Below, piece by piece: positions 34,038 to 45,994 of a stretch of 64,000 bases of DNA. This DNA is from Allolobophora icterica (taxonomy: Eukaryota; Annelida; Clitellata; Crassiclitellata; Lumbricidae). The stretch's first letter is position 1, and each line of letters begins with the position of its first letter. Made by a program: the position numbers and the translations under genes. The notes under the pieces were generated by a model, which was not told the DNA's origin, did no database searches, and saw only the letters and a list, made by a program, of their open reading frames with translations. Location: assembly GCA_963556255.1 (NCBI GenBank), contig OY744605.1, positions 63,590,916 to 63,654,915 on the forward strand, written 5' to 3'.

Positions 34038-35441
34038 CGAGGGTTGATCAATAAGTAGGCCCAATGAGAAACACATATAAGCAAAACGACTTCAATCAAA
34101 ATTACTTTAAAGTTTTGCAACATAATCTCCGTCAAGCGCAAACTGTGCAACACATTTTTCGTAGCAATGTTCAAGTGCCTTTACACAGTCCACGAAGAAC
34201 GTTCCATCAAGCTGTCCAATCCATTCATTTGTGGCCTGTATGACATAATCGCTTTGAAAAGCATGTCCACAGTAAATATTAAAAAATTCTGATCATATGA
34301 AAATCAGACGGGGCTGGGTCTGGAGAATAGGGCGGGTGACTCAGCAATTCGAAGCCGCACTCGTGTATATAGCAGCCTTGACAACAGTGGACGTGTGTGG
34401 GCTGGTGCATTGTCGGGATGAAACAACACTCCTTAATGCAACTTTCCCCGATTGTCCATGATAGCTGCACGCAGTTTCCAGGTTAATTCAGCAACCATTC
34501 TTTCAGTCACGTATCTGCGCAGAAAATTCACAGCCTCACAGGACCTCGAGATTATCTAGGTAAGTTTGCAATCGGACTTGCTTGTTTTCGGCCGTTAACA
34601 TTCTTGGCACCCGATGAGCACAGACCTTGTTGTAGTCCAAAACTTCGGTAATAATGTGAGTGGTGCCATGTGATAACTTCATAAATTAGGTTATATATCT
34701 TATACTCAGTCGCCGTTCTTTTAGTAATGGACATTATCATCATGAGGCCCACATGTGTCAACATGGGCATCCAGAACGGTGCTCATCTTCAGCTCACTGT
34801 CTGCTCAGATTGTCCCGCTGGAATTCAGCAATAATTCTGTAGACTGTAGCCTGAGAAGGGTGATCGTCACCTAAAACTACCTTCATTTTAAATTTCATGC
34901 GGTGTCAGTCCTTTCATCTGCAAATATTAAATCCCACTGCAACAAGTTTACGTTTGCATCAATTGTTTACATTTTCATATAGCAGACGACAAAGTGTTGC
35001 CTAGCACCCAGTATGACGTCACAGATCAATGTCTTTTCATACGCTATTCCAAGAAGCTGTTATAGATTCATTGACGCTGTTCTATCAAATCAATTCAAAT
35101 ATTCGTTTATTGCAGAAATTCTTATCGACAAAAACGCGATAGGATTGCACGGTTTTTAAAAACATAGTCAGCAATTGTGATTAACTCGTTTTGGTAAACA
35201 GAGTTAATAAATGTTTCTATAAAGCCTGCGGGATATAGTTTTTATCATTGTTTCCGGACAATGTTAAATTGAGAGTTCACAACCGGAGATGGAAGTAGGG
35301 TCGCAGAATATGGCCAGGGTCAGCAACGGCTGCATTGTATAGGCGTTCATCAGGAAGTAAACTATTCAGCAGAGCAATATATAGTTATATGAAAGAACAC
35401 TTCCTTAACTGTGTTTCTCATTACTTATTGATCAACCCTCG
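34038..35441 (-). mobile_element. Decayed mariner-like element, 1404 bp
   Basis: The inverted ends CGAGGGTTGATCAATAAGTA match at both sides; the left TIR carries a 6-bp insertion before AATGAGAAACAC. The left flank is TA, but the right flank is not, so one target-duplication copy is mutated. On the minus strand, 34279-34470 encodes the mariner C-terminal signature: AIHECGFELLSHPPYSPD-like then APSDFHM, preceded by a damaged LFHPDNAPAH-like block. The remaining transposase is broken by stops and frameshifts (fragments at 34552-34800). Inactive. Confidence 0.88.
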
Positions 35442-36030
35442 CGCGGTCGTTTAATCTAGCACAAATAGTACAGTCTGTAATCTAAATTATCTTACATAAT
35501 CCGACAGCCTAATTCGATGTGTGTTTAGCAACACAATCGCGATCTCGAGAAGATTTCTACAGCGCCAAAAAGCTAATTCGCCGGAACCAGGTAAAATAAA
35601 CTTAGTTTAATATATAAGTTTCTGCAGTTTGTTCTTAACTTTGGGCATTTCAGTGGAGCAGAGCAAAAGAGCGAAAGCAAAACACAAAACTGAACTCAAA
35701 GTCAAGACCCTTACTGCGCTCAACAGTCGTCTGAGGGCCTGGACGCTACGTCAAACCAGATAGACATCACCGACCCCACTCCAACCCCTAAACGAAGACG
35801 TGAAGTTTCTTTGGCATTGGAAGAGTTATATGACAACCTACATTGCCTGATGGTAAAGTCGACTGTATAGGCCTACGCAAGGGTCAGGGATTCAAATTCT
35901 CACAGTAGAAAGACAAAATGATCGTGATCGTCATGATATTCATCTCTGAGAGGCTCCTAAGAGGCACCATGCAAATGTTCTGTTACATTTACAATCGTCA
36001 TCTTCGTCATCACGATCATTAGTCATCTTA
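35442..36030. other. Unassigned; possible LINE-tail fragment at 35534-35585
   Basis: CGATCTCGAGAAGATTTCTACAGCGCC resembles the GATTAC-tail family after its terminal repeats. Nothing else is recognised. Confidence 0.35.
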
Positions 36031-36110
36031 GCAGTAATCGTAATCGTAATCGTAATCTCGAGACTTCTACTGCGCCCAAAAAATGGGCAGTAGAGTCTGG
36101 ACAAAACTTA
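36031..36110 (-). mobile_element. LINE 3' tail with GATTAC repeats (copy 3)
   Basis: Four tandem CGTAAT units followed by CTCGAGACTTCTACTGCGCCC. The minus-strand 3' end is GATTAC-rich like 14313, 18695 and 42921. Confidence 0.65.
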
Positions 36111-36852
36111 TCGGGGTGAGGGTGACTCCAATCTACGCCTAAGCCATACTATCCCTTTCACTTTTGATACATAGATCAACGGCCGTTGCGTACCCGGTAC
36201 CATCTCTGCATGTCTATAGATATATAGTTTCGATTCCCTCCAAGGAAGGCTCAGGACTATAGCTGGCCGCTTCCTTAAGAGAGGCCACGATACAGTTCTA
36301 TCGAGGTATCAGACTCTTCCTCTTCCACCGCCGTCGGATGAGCTACGTCCTGCATGAGGATGGCCTTTTCTCAGAACAGGGTGCGTTCCCCTACCCGCCA
36401 CATTCGTTCTCTTTGTGTCTGGCTTTTTTTTACTGCATACGGAATATCTCCTCACCGTCATTCCTCGTCTCGTAACTCTGCCAAACCGCCACACTATATT
36501 TCACTCTTAAATGTGCATTTCTGAACTTTGTTAAGGAGCATTGTTGCGTTGTATTAACTCCGTCATTGCAGCACTCTGATGATGCCAGTCCCAGTTAAGT
36601 CTGAATAAAGGAGGAGGGCGACGTTAATCATCGTCGTTATGGGACAGCATAGTTAAACAGAAACTGTATACCATCGAGTAGGCTATATGGTTGCTCAAAT
36701 ATATCATATGCTGAAAACAATAGTGTGGTCTGCTGATTTGATTGTGCTGTTAGTTTGCACTAAAACTGAAACCAACGTTTGAATTTTAATCTTTTATATT
36801 GTACTGCATTGTTTCATTGTTCTTTTTGCTGTCATTGTGCTTCTTTTAAAAG
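36111..36852. other. Unassigned; LINE-type tail at 36583-36668
   Basis: GCCAGTCCCAGTTAAGTCTG and AATAAAGGAGGAGGGCGACG repeat the tail at 19229-19310. The rest has no supported feature. Confidence 0.4.
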
Positions 36853-36898
36853 ATGAGTTGCAGACGTTACACCCAAATTAAATGTCTGCAACTCATCC
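36853..36898. repeat. Hairpin, 14-bp arms
   Basis: 36853-36866 and 36885-36898 are perfect reverse complements around an 18-nt loop. It is placed exactly at the start of a LINE relic. Confidence 0.88.
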
Positions 36899-37150
36899 AA
36901 CATTTAATTGCTCGAGTTGTCACCAGGACACGCAGGCATCGCCATAGCAATTCCTTCGTAAAATCACTACACTGGCTGAAATTCCTGAGCGCATCCAATT
37001 CGAAGCTCTAATAGCTATCAACAATACTCTCGGCCCAACGCGAACTCTACACCATCCAAATATCCGTCCCCATCTCATCTCAAATTCTCTAACCATCCAT
37101 ACCACGCTGCACTTCAACTCTGGAACCAAATGCCTCCTGAATTCCGCAAT
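36885..37150 (+). pseudogene. CR1/L2-like LINE relic
   Basis: Translation gives LQLIQHLIARVVTRTRRHRH, then SFVKSLHWLKF and an IQFEALIAINN-like block across frames, i.e. the LQ.VQN.AARVVTRTRR...LHWLPV...I.FKAL region of CR1-superfamily RT. It is short and frameshifted. Confidence 0.72.
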
Positions 37151-37734
37151 TTCTCAGTTCCTCTATTATATATCCCTGCTCACTCATCATCATCTACCTC
37201 GAGCTCTTCTTCTCTCCACGGTCTTCTGGCAGCGGGACTCGGATCTTCGCTTTATATCTTTAGACAATCCGAGCTCTCTGACACGACATAGTACTCGTGA
37301 ATAAATTGGCGCCCTACGCTTAGCTCTCAAATAGCCTAGCGCTTTAGAAATTTGGAGTTTACGGTTACGATTCTTTATTGTCTTGAAATGTATTGGGGGC
37401 ACGTGTCCCCCCCCCATAATCGAGATGGACTGTACATCCAATGCAACAAGTGTAGAATGAATAACCAAATGCCCCCCGCAATATTTTGGACAAGTTTACG
37501 CCAGTGTGTTACAGGGTTGCGTTCTGATTGATCCTCTGAAGATTGTCAGTTGGAACTAAGCGAATTGTTTAGGTATTCAAAAATTCAGAAAGCGCTGCAT
37601 TATATGCTGGATGTTGCCCTTATCGTAACAGTGACATCTTATTATGCAGAATGAGCATTTTCTAGGCTTCGTCTAAAAAATTATTTTGAAATAGATGGCT
37701 GCTTTCCTTCTCTGGCTTATGTGGAGGTTACTAT
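37151..37734. other. Unassigned
   Basis: It may contain the LINE 3' continuation. Nothing else is supported. Confidence 0.35.
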
Positions 37735-40700
37735 GGTTGATACTTTAAAAGAACATATCTCAACTAAAGAACACATCTTAACCAAAAAACTATCTCAACA
37801 AAAGAACACATCTTAGCTACGGACCTATCTTAACTAAAGAACACACCTTAATTAAAGAACATATCTTAACTAAAGAACACATCTAAACTAAAGAACACAT
37901 CTTAACTAAAGAACTATCTTAAATAAAAACACATCTAAACTAAAGAGCTATATTAACTAAAGAACACATCATAACCAAGGAACACATCTTAACTAAAGAA
38001 CTCTCTTAGCTAAAGAACAAATTTTAAGTAAAGAACATATATTACCTTAAAAGAACACATCTAAACTAAAGAACACGTCTTTACTAAAGAACTATCTTAC
38101 CTAACAACACCTGTGAATTAAAGAATTATCTTAACTGAAGGACACATCTTAACTAAAGAACTATCTTACCTAAAGAACACATCATAACTAAGGAACATAT
38201 CTTAACTAAAGAACACATCTTAACTAAGAAAACTACCTTAACTAAAGAACACATTTTAAGTAAATAACATATTTTAACTAAAGAACACAGCTGAACACGT
38301 CTTAACCAAAGAACTATCTTAATTAAAAAAACACGTCCAAACTAAAGAAGTGTCTTAACTGAAGAACACATCTTAACTAATTAACAATCTTAATTAAAAA
38401 ATATCTTAACTAAGGGACATATCTTAACTAAAGAATACATCATAACTGAAGAACTATCTTAACATATCCAAGCTATGAAACTATCTTAACTAAAAACACA
38501 TTTAACTAAAAACACATTTAAACTAAAGAACTATCTTAATTTAATAGCGAACACATCTTAACTAAAGAACATGTATTAACTAAAGAACTATCTCAACAAA
38601 AGAACACATTGAAACTAAAGAACAATCCTAACTAAGGAACACGTCTTAAGTAGAGAACACTTATTAACTAAAGAACACATCTTAACTAAAGAACATATCC
38701 TAGCTATAGAATTAACTTACCTAAAAAACACATTTAAACTAAAGAACTATCTTATTTAAAGAACACATTCTAACTAAAGAACTATCTTATCATAGCCAAG
38801 CTATGGAACTATCTTAACTAAAAACACATTTAACTAAAAACACATTTAAACTAAAGAACTATCTTAACTAAAGAACACAGCTTAACTACAGAAGTATCTA
38901 AACTTAAGAACACATCTAAACAAAAGAACATCTTATTTAAAGAATGTCTTAACTATAGAACATTTCTTAACTAAAAATACATATAAACTAAAGAACATGT
39001 CTTAACTAAAGAATATATCCTAACTGTAAGACTATCTTAACTCAAGAACATACCTTAACTAAAAAAATATACCTTAGCTAAAGAACTATCTTAGCTAAAG
39101 GAAGCATCTACATTAAAGAACCATCGTAACTAAAGAACAAATCTAAAATAACACATCTAAACTAAAGAACATATCCTATCTATAGAACTCTCTTAACTAA
39201 GGAACTATCTTATTCAAAGAACACATCTAAAGTAAAGAACTATCTTAACTAAAGATCACACCTTAGCTAAAGAACTAACTAAAGAAATATCTGAACTAAA
39301 GAAAACATCTTAACATATCTTAACTAAAATAATAAGTTAGCTAAAGAATTAAAATAATATGTTAACTAAAGAACACATCTTACCTAAAGAACTATTTTAA
39401 CTAAAGAACAAATCTGCACTAAATAACATCTTAACTAAAGATTAGATCTTAACTAAAGAACATATCTTAAGTGAAGAACAGATATTAACTAAAGAACACA
39501 ACTTAGCTAAAGAACATATTCTAACTATAGAACTATCTTCACCTAAGAACACATTTTTCAACTAAAGAATATATCTAAGCTAAAACATATCTTAACTAAA
39601 AACCATATATGTTAATAAAGAGCACATCTGAACTAAAGAACTATTTTAACTAAAGAGCACACATAACTAAGGAACACCTGTTAACTGAAGGACTATCTTA
39701 ACTAAAGAACATACCTAAACTAAATTACTATCATAACTAAGGAACACATGACTAAACAATACATCTTAACTAAAGAACATATCTATAACATAACTAAAGA
39801 ACACACATTAAGTAAAGAAAACATCTTAACTAAAGAACTATCATAACTAAAGAACACATTTAAACTAGAGAAATATCTCAACTAAAGACCAATCTTAACT
39901 TAGAAGCACATTTAAACTAAAGAAATATCTTAACTGAAGAACACATCTATGCTAAAGACCTATCTTAACTAAACAATATATCTTAACTAACGAACATATC
40001 TTAGCTAAAGAACATATCCTATCTATAGAACTATCTTAACTAAAGAAAACAACTAAACCAAAGAACTATGTTAACTAAAAACCACACCTTAATAAAAGAA
40101 CTATCTTGACTAAAGAACATATCTTAACTAAAGAACACATCTACACTAAAGAACATCTTAGCTAAAGAACATCTTGACTAAAGAATATATCTTAACTAAA
40201 GAACCTATCTTAAGTAAAGAACACATATTAATTTAAGAACACAACTTAGCTAAAGAGCATATCCTAACTATAGAACTATCTTCACTTAGGAACACCTCTT
40301 AACTAAAGAATTAATATATTTTAACTAAAAACATATCTTAACTAAAGAACACATATTAACTAAAGAACACGTCTGAACTATCTTAACTAAAGAAATTATC
40401 TAAACTAAAGAACGATCTTAACTAAAGAACACATCTTAACTAAATGACCATCTTAACTACAGAACATACTTTAACTGAAATACTATCATAACTAAAGAAC
40501 ACATCTTAACTAAAGAACTATCTTAACGAGAGAACACATCCTAACTGATGAACTATCTTGACTGAAGAACATATCTTAACTAAGGAATTATCTTAACTAA
40601 GCAATATGTCTTGACTAAAGAGAACCACTTAGGTAAAGAACATAACTTAACTAAAATACTGTCTTAATTAAAGAGCACATCTTAGCTAAAGAACTACTTT

Positions 40701-41115
40701 AACTAAAGAACAAATCCCAACTAAAGAACATATCTTAATTAAAATACTATCTTAAGTAAAGAACATATCTTAAATAAAGAACTGTCTTAACTAAAGAATG
40801 CATCTTAGCTACAGAACTATCTTAACTAGAGAACATATCTTAAATAAAGAACATATCTTAACAAAAATACTTCTTAACTAAAGAATTATCTTAAGTAAAG
40901 GACATATCTTAACTAAAGAACACATCTTAGCTAATGAACAATGTTAGCTAACGAACACAACTTGACTAAAGAACTATCTTTACTAATGAACACGTCTTAA
41001 CTAAAGAACTATCTTAACCAAGGAACACTTCTAAGCTAAAGAACTATCTGAACTAAGGAACACATCTTAACTAAAGAACTATCTAAACTAAAGAACACAT
41101 CTTCCGCAAAGAACT
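37735..41115. repeat. AT-rich minisatellite, 17-18-bp unit, 3.4 kb
   Basis: Degenerate tandem array of AACTAAAGAACACATCTT, AACTAAAGAACATATCTT and AACTAAAGAACTATCTT units, well over 150 copies. Divergence is much higher than in the 24-27 kb array, with no obvious higher-order blocks. It directly abuts the LINE relic at 41128. Confidence 0.96.
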
Positions 41116-41621
41116 GTCTTAAGAAGAGCATAACAGACTGCAAGGTAATACCGGGGATGCAGCAGTGAAACAACACAGAATCTTGGTTCTGTGCATGAAG
41201 ACTACAACAAAAATAAACGGAAGCTAAACAATCAGAACGTAAACGAACATGGAATTTGAATGGAAACAACTTGGTGACCTTCAAACAGGAAATACAAGCA
41301 CATCGCCATAAAACAGAGAAGGTTAACTGGGAAAAGCTGAAAACAAATATAATTGACACAGCAAAGGAAATATTATGTGGTGTGACAAGAGATCAGAAGA
41401 GACCACAGCGAGATACATGGTGGTGGGCAGAGGTGGTTCAGATAACAGTAAGTAGCACAGAGGCCGCTTTCAAGAGGTGGCAGAGAAATCGAAAGGATGC
41501 GGGCCTGAGAGCGGCATACAAGATAACATGCAAACAAAGAGAATTGTGGCAAAGAACAAACGCATTTCAGTACAGCATCTATATGAGGAGCTCAACACCA
41601 AAGAGGGAGAAGCCAAAATTA

Positions 41622-41930
41622 TAGATGTCACGGAAATGGTTCACGGACAAATGGTTCACCGACAAATGGTTCACGACGTTCCAGCTTCTAGTATCAGTTA
41701 TATATTCAACGATGATCCAGCTTCTAGTTTCAGTTATATATTCAACTATAATCCAGCTTCTAGTTGAGCTCTATTTTCATCGAAATTCAAACATAACTAC
41801 AAGCTGGATTGTCGCTGAAAATATAACTGAAACTAGGAGCTAAATTCTCGATGAAACCATAGCTCAAACTAAAAGCTGGAAAATCGTGAACCATTTGTCG
41901 GTGAACCATTTGTCATGGAACCAACATTAC
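41622..41930. mobile_element. Foldback insert with ~50-bp inverted ends
   Basis: The left arm (about 41635-41695) holds three ATGGTTCAC(C/G)GACAA units then TTCCAGCTT. The right arm (about 41870-41929) is its reverse complement with small indels. Between them, CCAGCTTCTAGTTTCAGTTA-type units occur three times and then inverted. The LINE frame (EGEAKI ... NIAKAKAK) resumes after the insert. No clear target duplication; about 300 bp. Confidence 0.75.
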
Positions 41931-42920
41931 AACATAGCAAAGGCAAAGGCAAAGACAAAGAAGTAGACAGGATAAATAAGCAGTGAATATGATTAAAGAT
42001 AATGAAGGTCAAATTCTAACTGATGAAGATACCATCAGAACCAGATGGAAGACATATTTCGATGAGCTATTCAATGAAGAAAATGTAAGGGAGCCGCTGC
42101 AGGAAGATGATCCTGTAGAATGACCGGAAAATAAAATTACACGTAAAGAGATTGAATTGGCAATAGAACGGATGAAAAACAATAAAGCCCCGGGACCACC
42201 TGGAATGACTGCTGAGGTGCTTAAGGCACTTGATCAGGATGCTATTGATTTGCTTTGTATCATTCTGAATGATTCCATGAAGCAAGAAATGCTACCGGAT
42301 AATCTGAAGGCAAGTGAAATCGTGACAATCGATAAACAAAATGTAGATGCACTGGAGTGCGGTAGTTACAGACGGATACAACTTCTGGAGATCGGACTGA
42401 ACGTGTATGAAAGGGCGATTGAAAGGCGTATTAGACATCAAGTCAAGATACATGATAATCAGTTTGGCTTCATGACTGGAAGAGGCGCAACGGATGCAAT
42501 CTTCCTAGTGAGGCAGGTGCAGGAAAAGGATCTTTGTGGATTTGGAGAAGGCCTTCGATAGAGTGCCTAGGGAGGTGGTATACTGGAGTCTGAGGGAAAA
42601 GGCAGTGACTGAGAAAATCGTGTGATTTGTAAAGTCCATGTACGATGGGGCACGCACTTCGGTGAGGTGCAGGTTGGCGACACGATGGAGTTTGAAAAAA
42701 GAGTTGGTGTACACCAGGGATCATACTTGAGCCCACTGTTGTTCATCATCGTCATGGACGCGTTATAAGAGATTATCAGGAGAGAAGTATCTTGGGATAT
42801 GTTGTATAATGATGATCTCATTGTGACGGATATTTCAGCAGAGAACATTCAGACAAGCTTCACTGGTCGACAGAAGGCACTGGAGAATAAGGAACTCAAA
42901 ATAAATATCAGTAAAACAGA

Positions 42921-43370
42921 AGTCGTAATCGTAATCGTAATCTCCAAAAGCACCATGCACTCGAAGGCCAAGCGCAGAGCATCAACCTATTCGCGAGCGC
43001 TGCATCAAATCAAAGGGGGTTTCTAAAGAGTAGTCCAGAGGAAGTCCAAGTCCGCTTTCCATGGGGGGCAGGTCAAGAGAGGAGGCAGGTCAGCTTTTAA
43101 GGCGGGTGTCGCTTAGGGCGAGAAGAATTGGATCGGCGGAGGATCGGATAAGTCTGGGTAGCAGTTGTTGAAAAGGTGAGACCAGTTTTGAGTGGAAAGC
43201 CAGAGAGCGATAGATCGATGGAGGAGGATGGAGGACGGGTTTAAGTGATTATGGAAGAACCGAGAATCTTCGGAACTCAGGACGGAGATCGTTCCAGAGG
43301 CGTGGAGCTGTGTTGGCTATGGCTCGGTTGGAGAACTTGAGATGAGTAGTGACCGGGGGTCGAGAAAGAC
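42921..43370 (-). mobile_element. CR1-like LINE 3' end nested in LINE relic
   Basis: On the minus strand it encodes KFSNRAIANTAPRLWNDLRP followed by EFRRFS, the CR1-superfamily C-terminal motif, then a 3' UTR ending in tandem GATTAC at 42921-42944. It interrupts the older LINE between ...KINISKTEV and KVMVCS. The insertion gives a relative age (younger than its host) and identifies the 14.3, 18.7 and 36.0 kb fragments as tails of the same family. Confidence 0.82.
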
Positions 43371-44091
43371 TGAGAAAGTCATGGTTTGCTCAATGACAGC
43401 TGAGGACCTGGTGGTTATAGAAAGTGAGGGAAATGTATTGGAAGAGGTGGAAACCTTTAAATATCTGGGGTCGATGATGAGTGCTAAAGGAGGATGCGAG
43501 CAAGATGTCAAAAATAGAATAAAAGCAACCTGGCAGAAGTGGAGGAATTTGTCTGGTGTGCTGTGTGACTGCAAGATCTCGGTTCGTCTTAAGGGAAAGA
43601 TATACAGGACAATGATAAGACCGGTTTTGTTCAATTAAGCAGAAGCATGGACGCTGAGGAGAAGGGAGGAGGAACTTCTGGAGAGAACTGAGATGAGAAT
43701 GCTACAATGGATGCTTGGGGTTTAATTGAAAGACAGGAAAAGATATGGGAATATCCGGAAGACACTTGGAGTAGCCTGTATATCCGACAAGGTGCGTGAG
43801 ACCAGACTGAGGTGGTATGGCCATGTGGAGTACGTGGGCGGAGGAGGAGAGTAGCATCCAGAGAATCGTGAAGGCGGAGGTGCATGGACATCGCAGCCGG
43901 GGACGTCAAAAGAGATGGATGGATATGGTTTAGCTGGACCTCAGGCTTCTCGGCTTGAAAAAGAATGATACTGGAGAGCGAGCGGGATGGAGACAAAGGA
44001 TCTGAGTGGCTGACCCTCCCCAGCGAGGGTTTCCAGCCGGAAGGAAAGAAGTCTGCTTCATATGAAAGTATATACTCTACTTTATCTCTAA

Positions 44092-44333
44092 CACTGGTAA
44101 GCTGGCGCTAAATAAATTGCCCCACACATGTACACACGTATGCAATATTTAAATCATATTTCAAAAAATGCTATGTTGGCAGAAGACAACATATTCTGCG
44201 TCTCAGCATTACATTATGCTGAGACGCAGAATATGTTGTCTTCTGCCAACATAGCATTTTTTTAAATATGATTTAAATATTGCATACGTGTGTACATGTG
44301 TGGGGCAATTTATTTAGCGCCAGCTTACCAGTG
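44092..44333. repeat. Near-perfect 242-bp palindrome
   Basis: 44092-44209 and 44216-44333 are reverse complements over 118 nt with one substitution seen (in the CATATTT.AAAAAATGCT part), around a 6-nt loop. The outermost bases are CACTGGTAAGCTGG. No obvious target duplication. It can extrude as a cruciform or be transcribed into a long hairpin RNA. Confidence 0.95.
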
Positions 44334-45453
44334 CTGCGCATCAATTCTGGAACATGTGCATTTTTAGCACATTTTCAGTCATCTATTTTATTATGTTCCC
44401 GCTTGAATTAAGTGATACAGCTAGCTGAAAAGTTTTAAAATATTGTATTCTTGAAGCTGTCAAAGTTTTGTTGCTTTTATCTACAAGATGAACAATGCAC
44501 TGCCTTTTTGAACCTTATCCTCCTCCCTATAGCCCGCGGATTCAAGAAGCATACCCCGTAATCCCGAGGTGCCGGGCTGGTAGTGAGCATCTTGGTAGTT
44601 GCCGAGACAATACGATACAGGAAACTAAACCGCACAGTTTGCAACAGTATCATCATCAACTAAAACCCAAATGTGCACCATCTTTCGCTTGTTTTGCGAT
44701 TAGAGATGAAAATTGCAACCTAAACGGAGTTTTTTGCGCGGAAGAAAACCAAATTTGGCCGTCTGTAATGCTGTTTGTCAATTTTTCTGATGCACAGATT
44801 TAGCCTATGCCATGGCGAACTGTTTATAAATTTGAAATGCAGTCTCAATAGTTAAAGTGTGCACTTGAACTGTTTGGTTGCACTTACCATCACACTTTCC
44901 CGAGGCTACTTGAAAAACGACAGTTGTTTAAATGATTTCTATGGAGGTCCGCTATAGACACTGCATCCCCTTCTTAATTAATTCATTTTATTTATTTAAA
45001 ATTTCGAGACAATCCTCTGTACACTCGAATAGAAAACTGTTAGTCTTCGCGAGCGGTAAGTTTAAAACATATTGTAGCGGATTTGAGTCGCAAGGGTAGA
45101 ATACGTTAGACATCGACTTATATTAAGTGGACCCACTATGAGCGATTCAAGTTGAAGCCTGGCCTGTTGCTAAGAATAGGTATGCTTGCCTGTGACGTAA
45201 TGCTAGGGCGGAATGCATTACGGGAAAGGTCATGGGTCACCGTTCACAGAGTCAATGGTCTAAATATAGATATCGACGTTCCCCCTAGCATGACGTCAGG
45301 CATGGAGCTCAATAGCATATTATGTGCAGACCTCAGAATCTAAAAGGCAATGTACTGGCCTACGCTGCGTCCACTAATAAAGGTCGATGACGTTAGATCA
45401 CTATGACGTCATTTGAACTGTTGCGTCACTATTTAATTATCGTGAGGCGTGAA
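44334..45453. other. Unassigned
   Basis: No supported gene. AAATATAGATATCGA near 45262-45276 recurs within the 45512-45553 palindrome. Confidence 0.4.
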
Positions 45454-45994
45454 CTGCCCCCGGACTCGGGCCCCCCAGACTCTGGCCTCCCGGACCTTAA
45501 TTGGGTCGTATCCATCGATATCTATATTTAGACCTAAATATAGATATCGATGGTCGTATCGTATTGGAATGTGTTAGCGCAGCTCACAGCTCATGAGACC
45601 ACTGGTCACCACTCAGCAGCGCTCCCAATGTGAAAGCTTCGAGAGAAGAACAAGGTTTTAAGCATTGAAATTTGAAAAAGATGTAGGAAGAGATCCGGAA
45701 AGTAAGGTAGGCCTAACCCGTAGAGAGGAAGGAATTAAGGGGATTCCACAGGGAGGGCCCTATGTTGGCAAAAGATCTAGTTTGAGCTAGATTGGTCCTG
45801 GAACGCGGAACAAAGAGTACATGCCGGTCGCCAGAGCGGAGAGGTCGGTGAGAAGCTGCAGAAAGGGGGCAGATGAGGTCCCTGAGATATTTGTGTTGTA
45901 CACGCGTTGCACTTGGCGAACTTTTGTGTACCCGTTGACTCTGACCGCCTGCCCCCGGACTCGGGCCCCCCAGACTCTGGCCTCCCGGACCTTA
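45454..45994 (+). repeat. 46-bp direct repeat pair
   Basis: 45454-45499 and 45949-45994 are identical (CTGCCCCCGGACTCGGGCCC, ending CTCCCGGACCTTA), 495 bp apart, with unrelated flanks. The unit is very GC-rich. A templated duplication or a short mobile unit is possible. Confidence 0.9.
45512..45553. repeat. 20-bp-arm palindrome flanked by 8-bp direct repeats
   Basis: 45512-45531 and 45534-45553 are perfect reverse complements separated by AC. GTCGTATC occurs at 45505-45512 and 45553-45560, overlapping each arm by one base. Confidence 0.9.

Larger units (their letters stand above)
41128..44040 (+). pseudogene. Decayed non-LTR retrotransposon ORF2
   Basis: From 41128 the sequence matches the end of the endonuclease domain (DCKVIPG), the linker (NGNNLVTFKQEIQA, DTWWWAEVVQ), RT finger and palm blocks (AIERMKNNKAPGPPGMTAEV, DNQFGFMTGRGATDAIFLVR, then after a frameshift LDLEKAFDRVPREV), thumb (TFKYLGSMMSAKGGCE) and the C-terminal IYRTMIRP, then VRETRLRWYGHVE and DTGERAGWRQRI. 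Lesions: loss of most of the endonuclease, a frameshift near 42540, in-frame stops (for example near 42622 and 43636), and the catalytic YADD reads YNDD (about 42804-42815). Two insertions split it: a foldback at about 41622-41930 and a LINE tail at 42921-43370. The clade is not certain. Confidence 0.82.

Noticed and set aside
36853..36898. microRNA precursor
   Set aside because: The 14-bp stem is too short and it lies at the start of a LINE relic.
43317..43996. Minus-strand frames over the LINE relic
   Set aside because: Antisense of the plus-strand RT C-terminus, apart from the genuine nested CR1-like end at 42921-43370.
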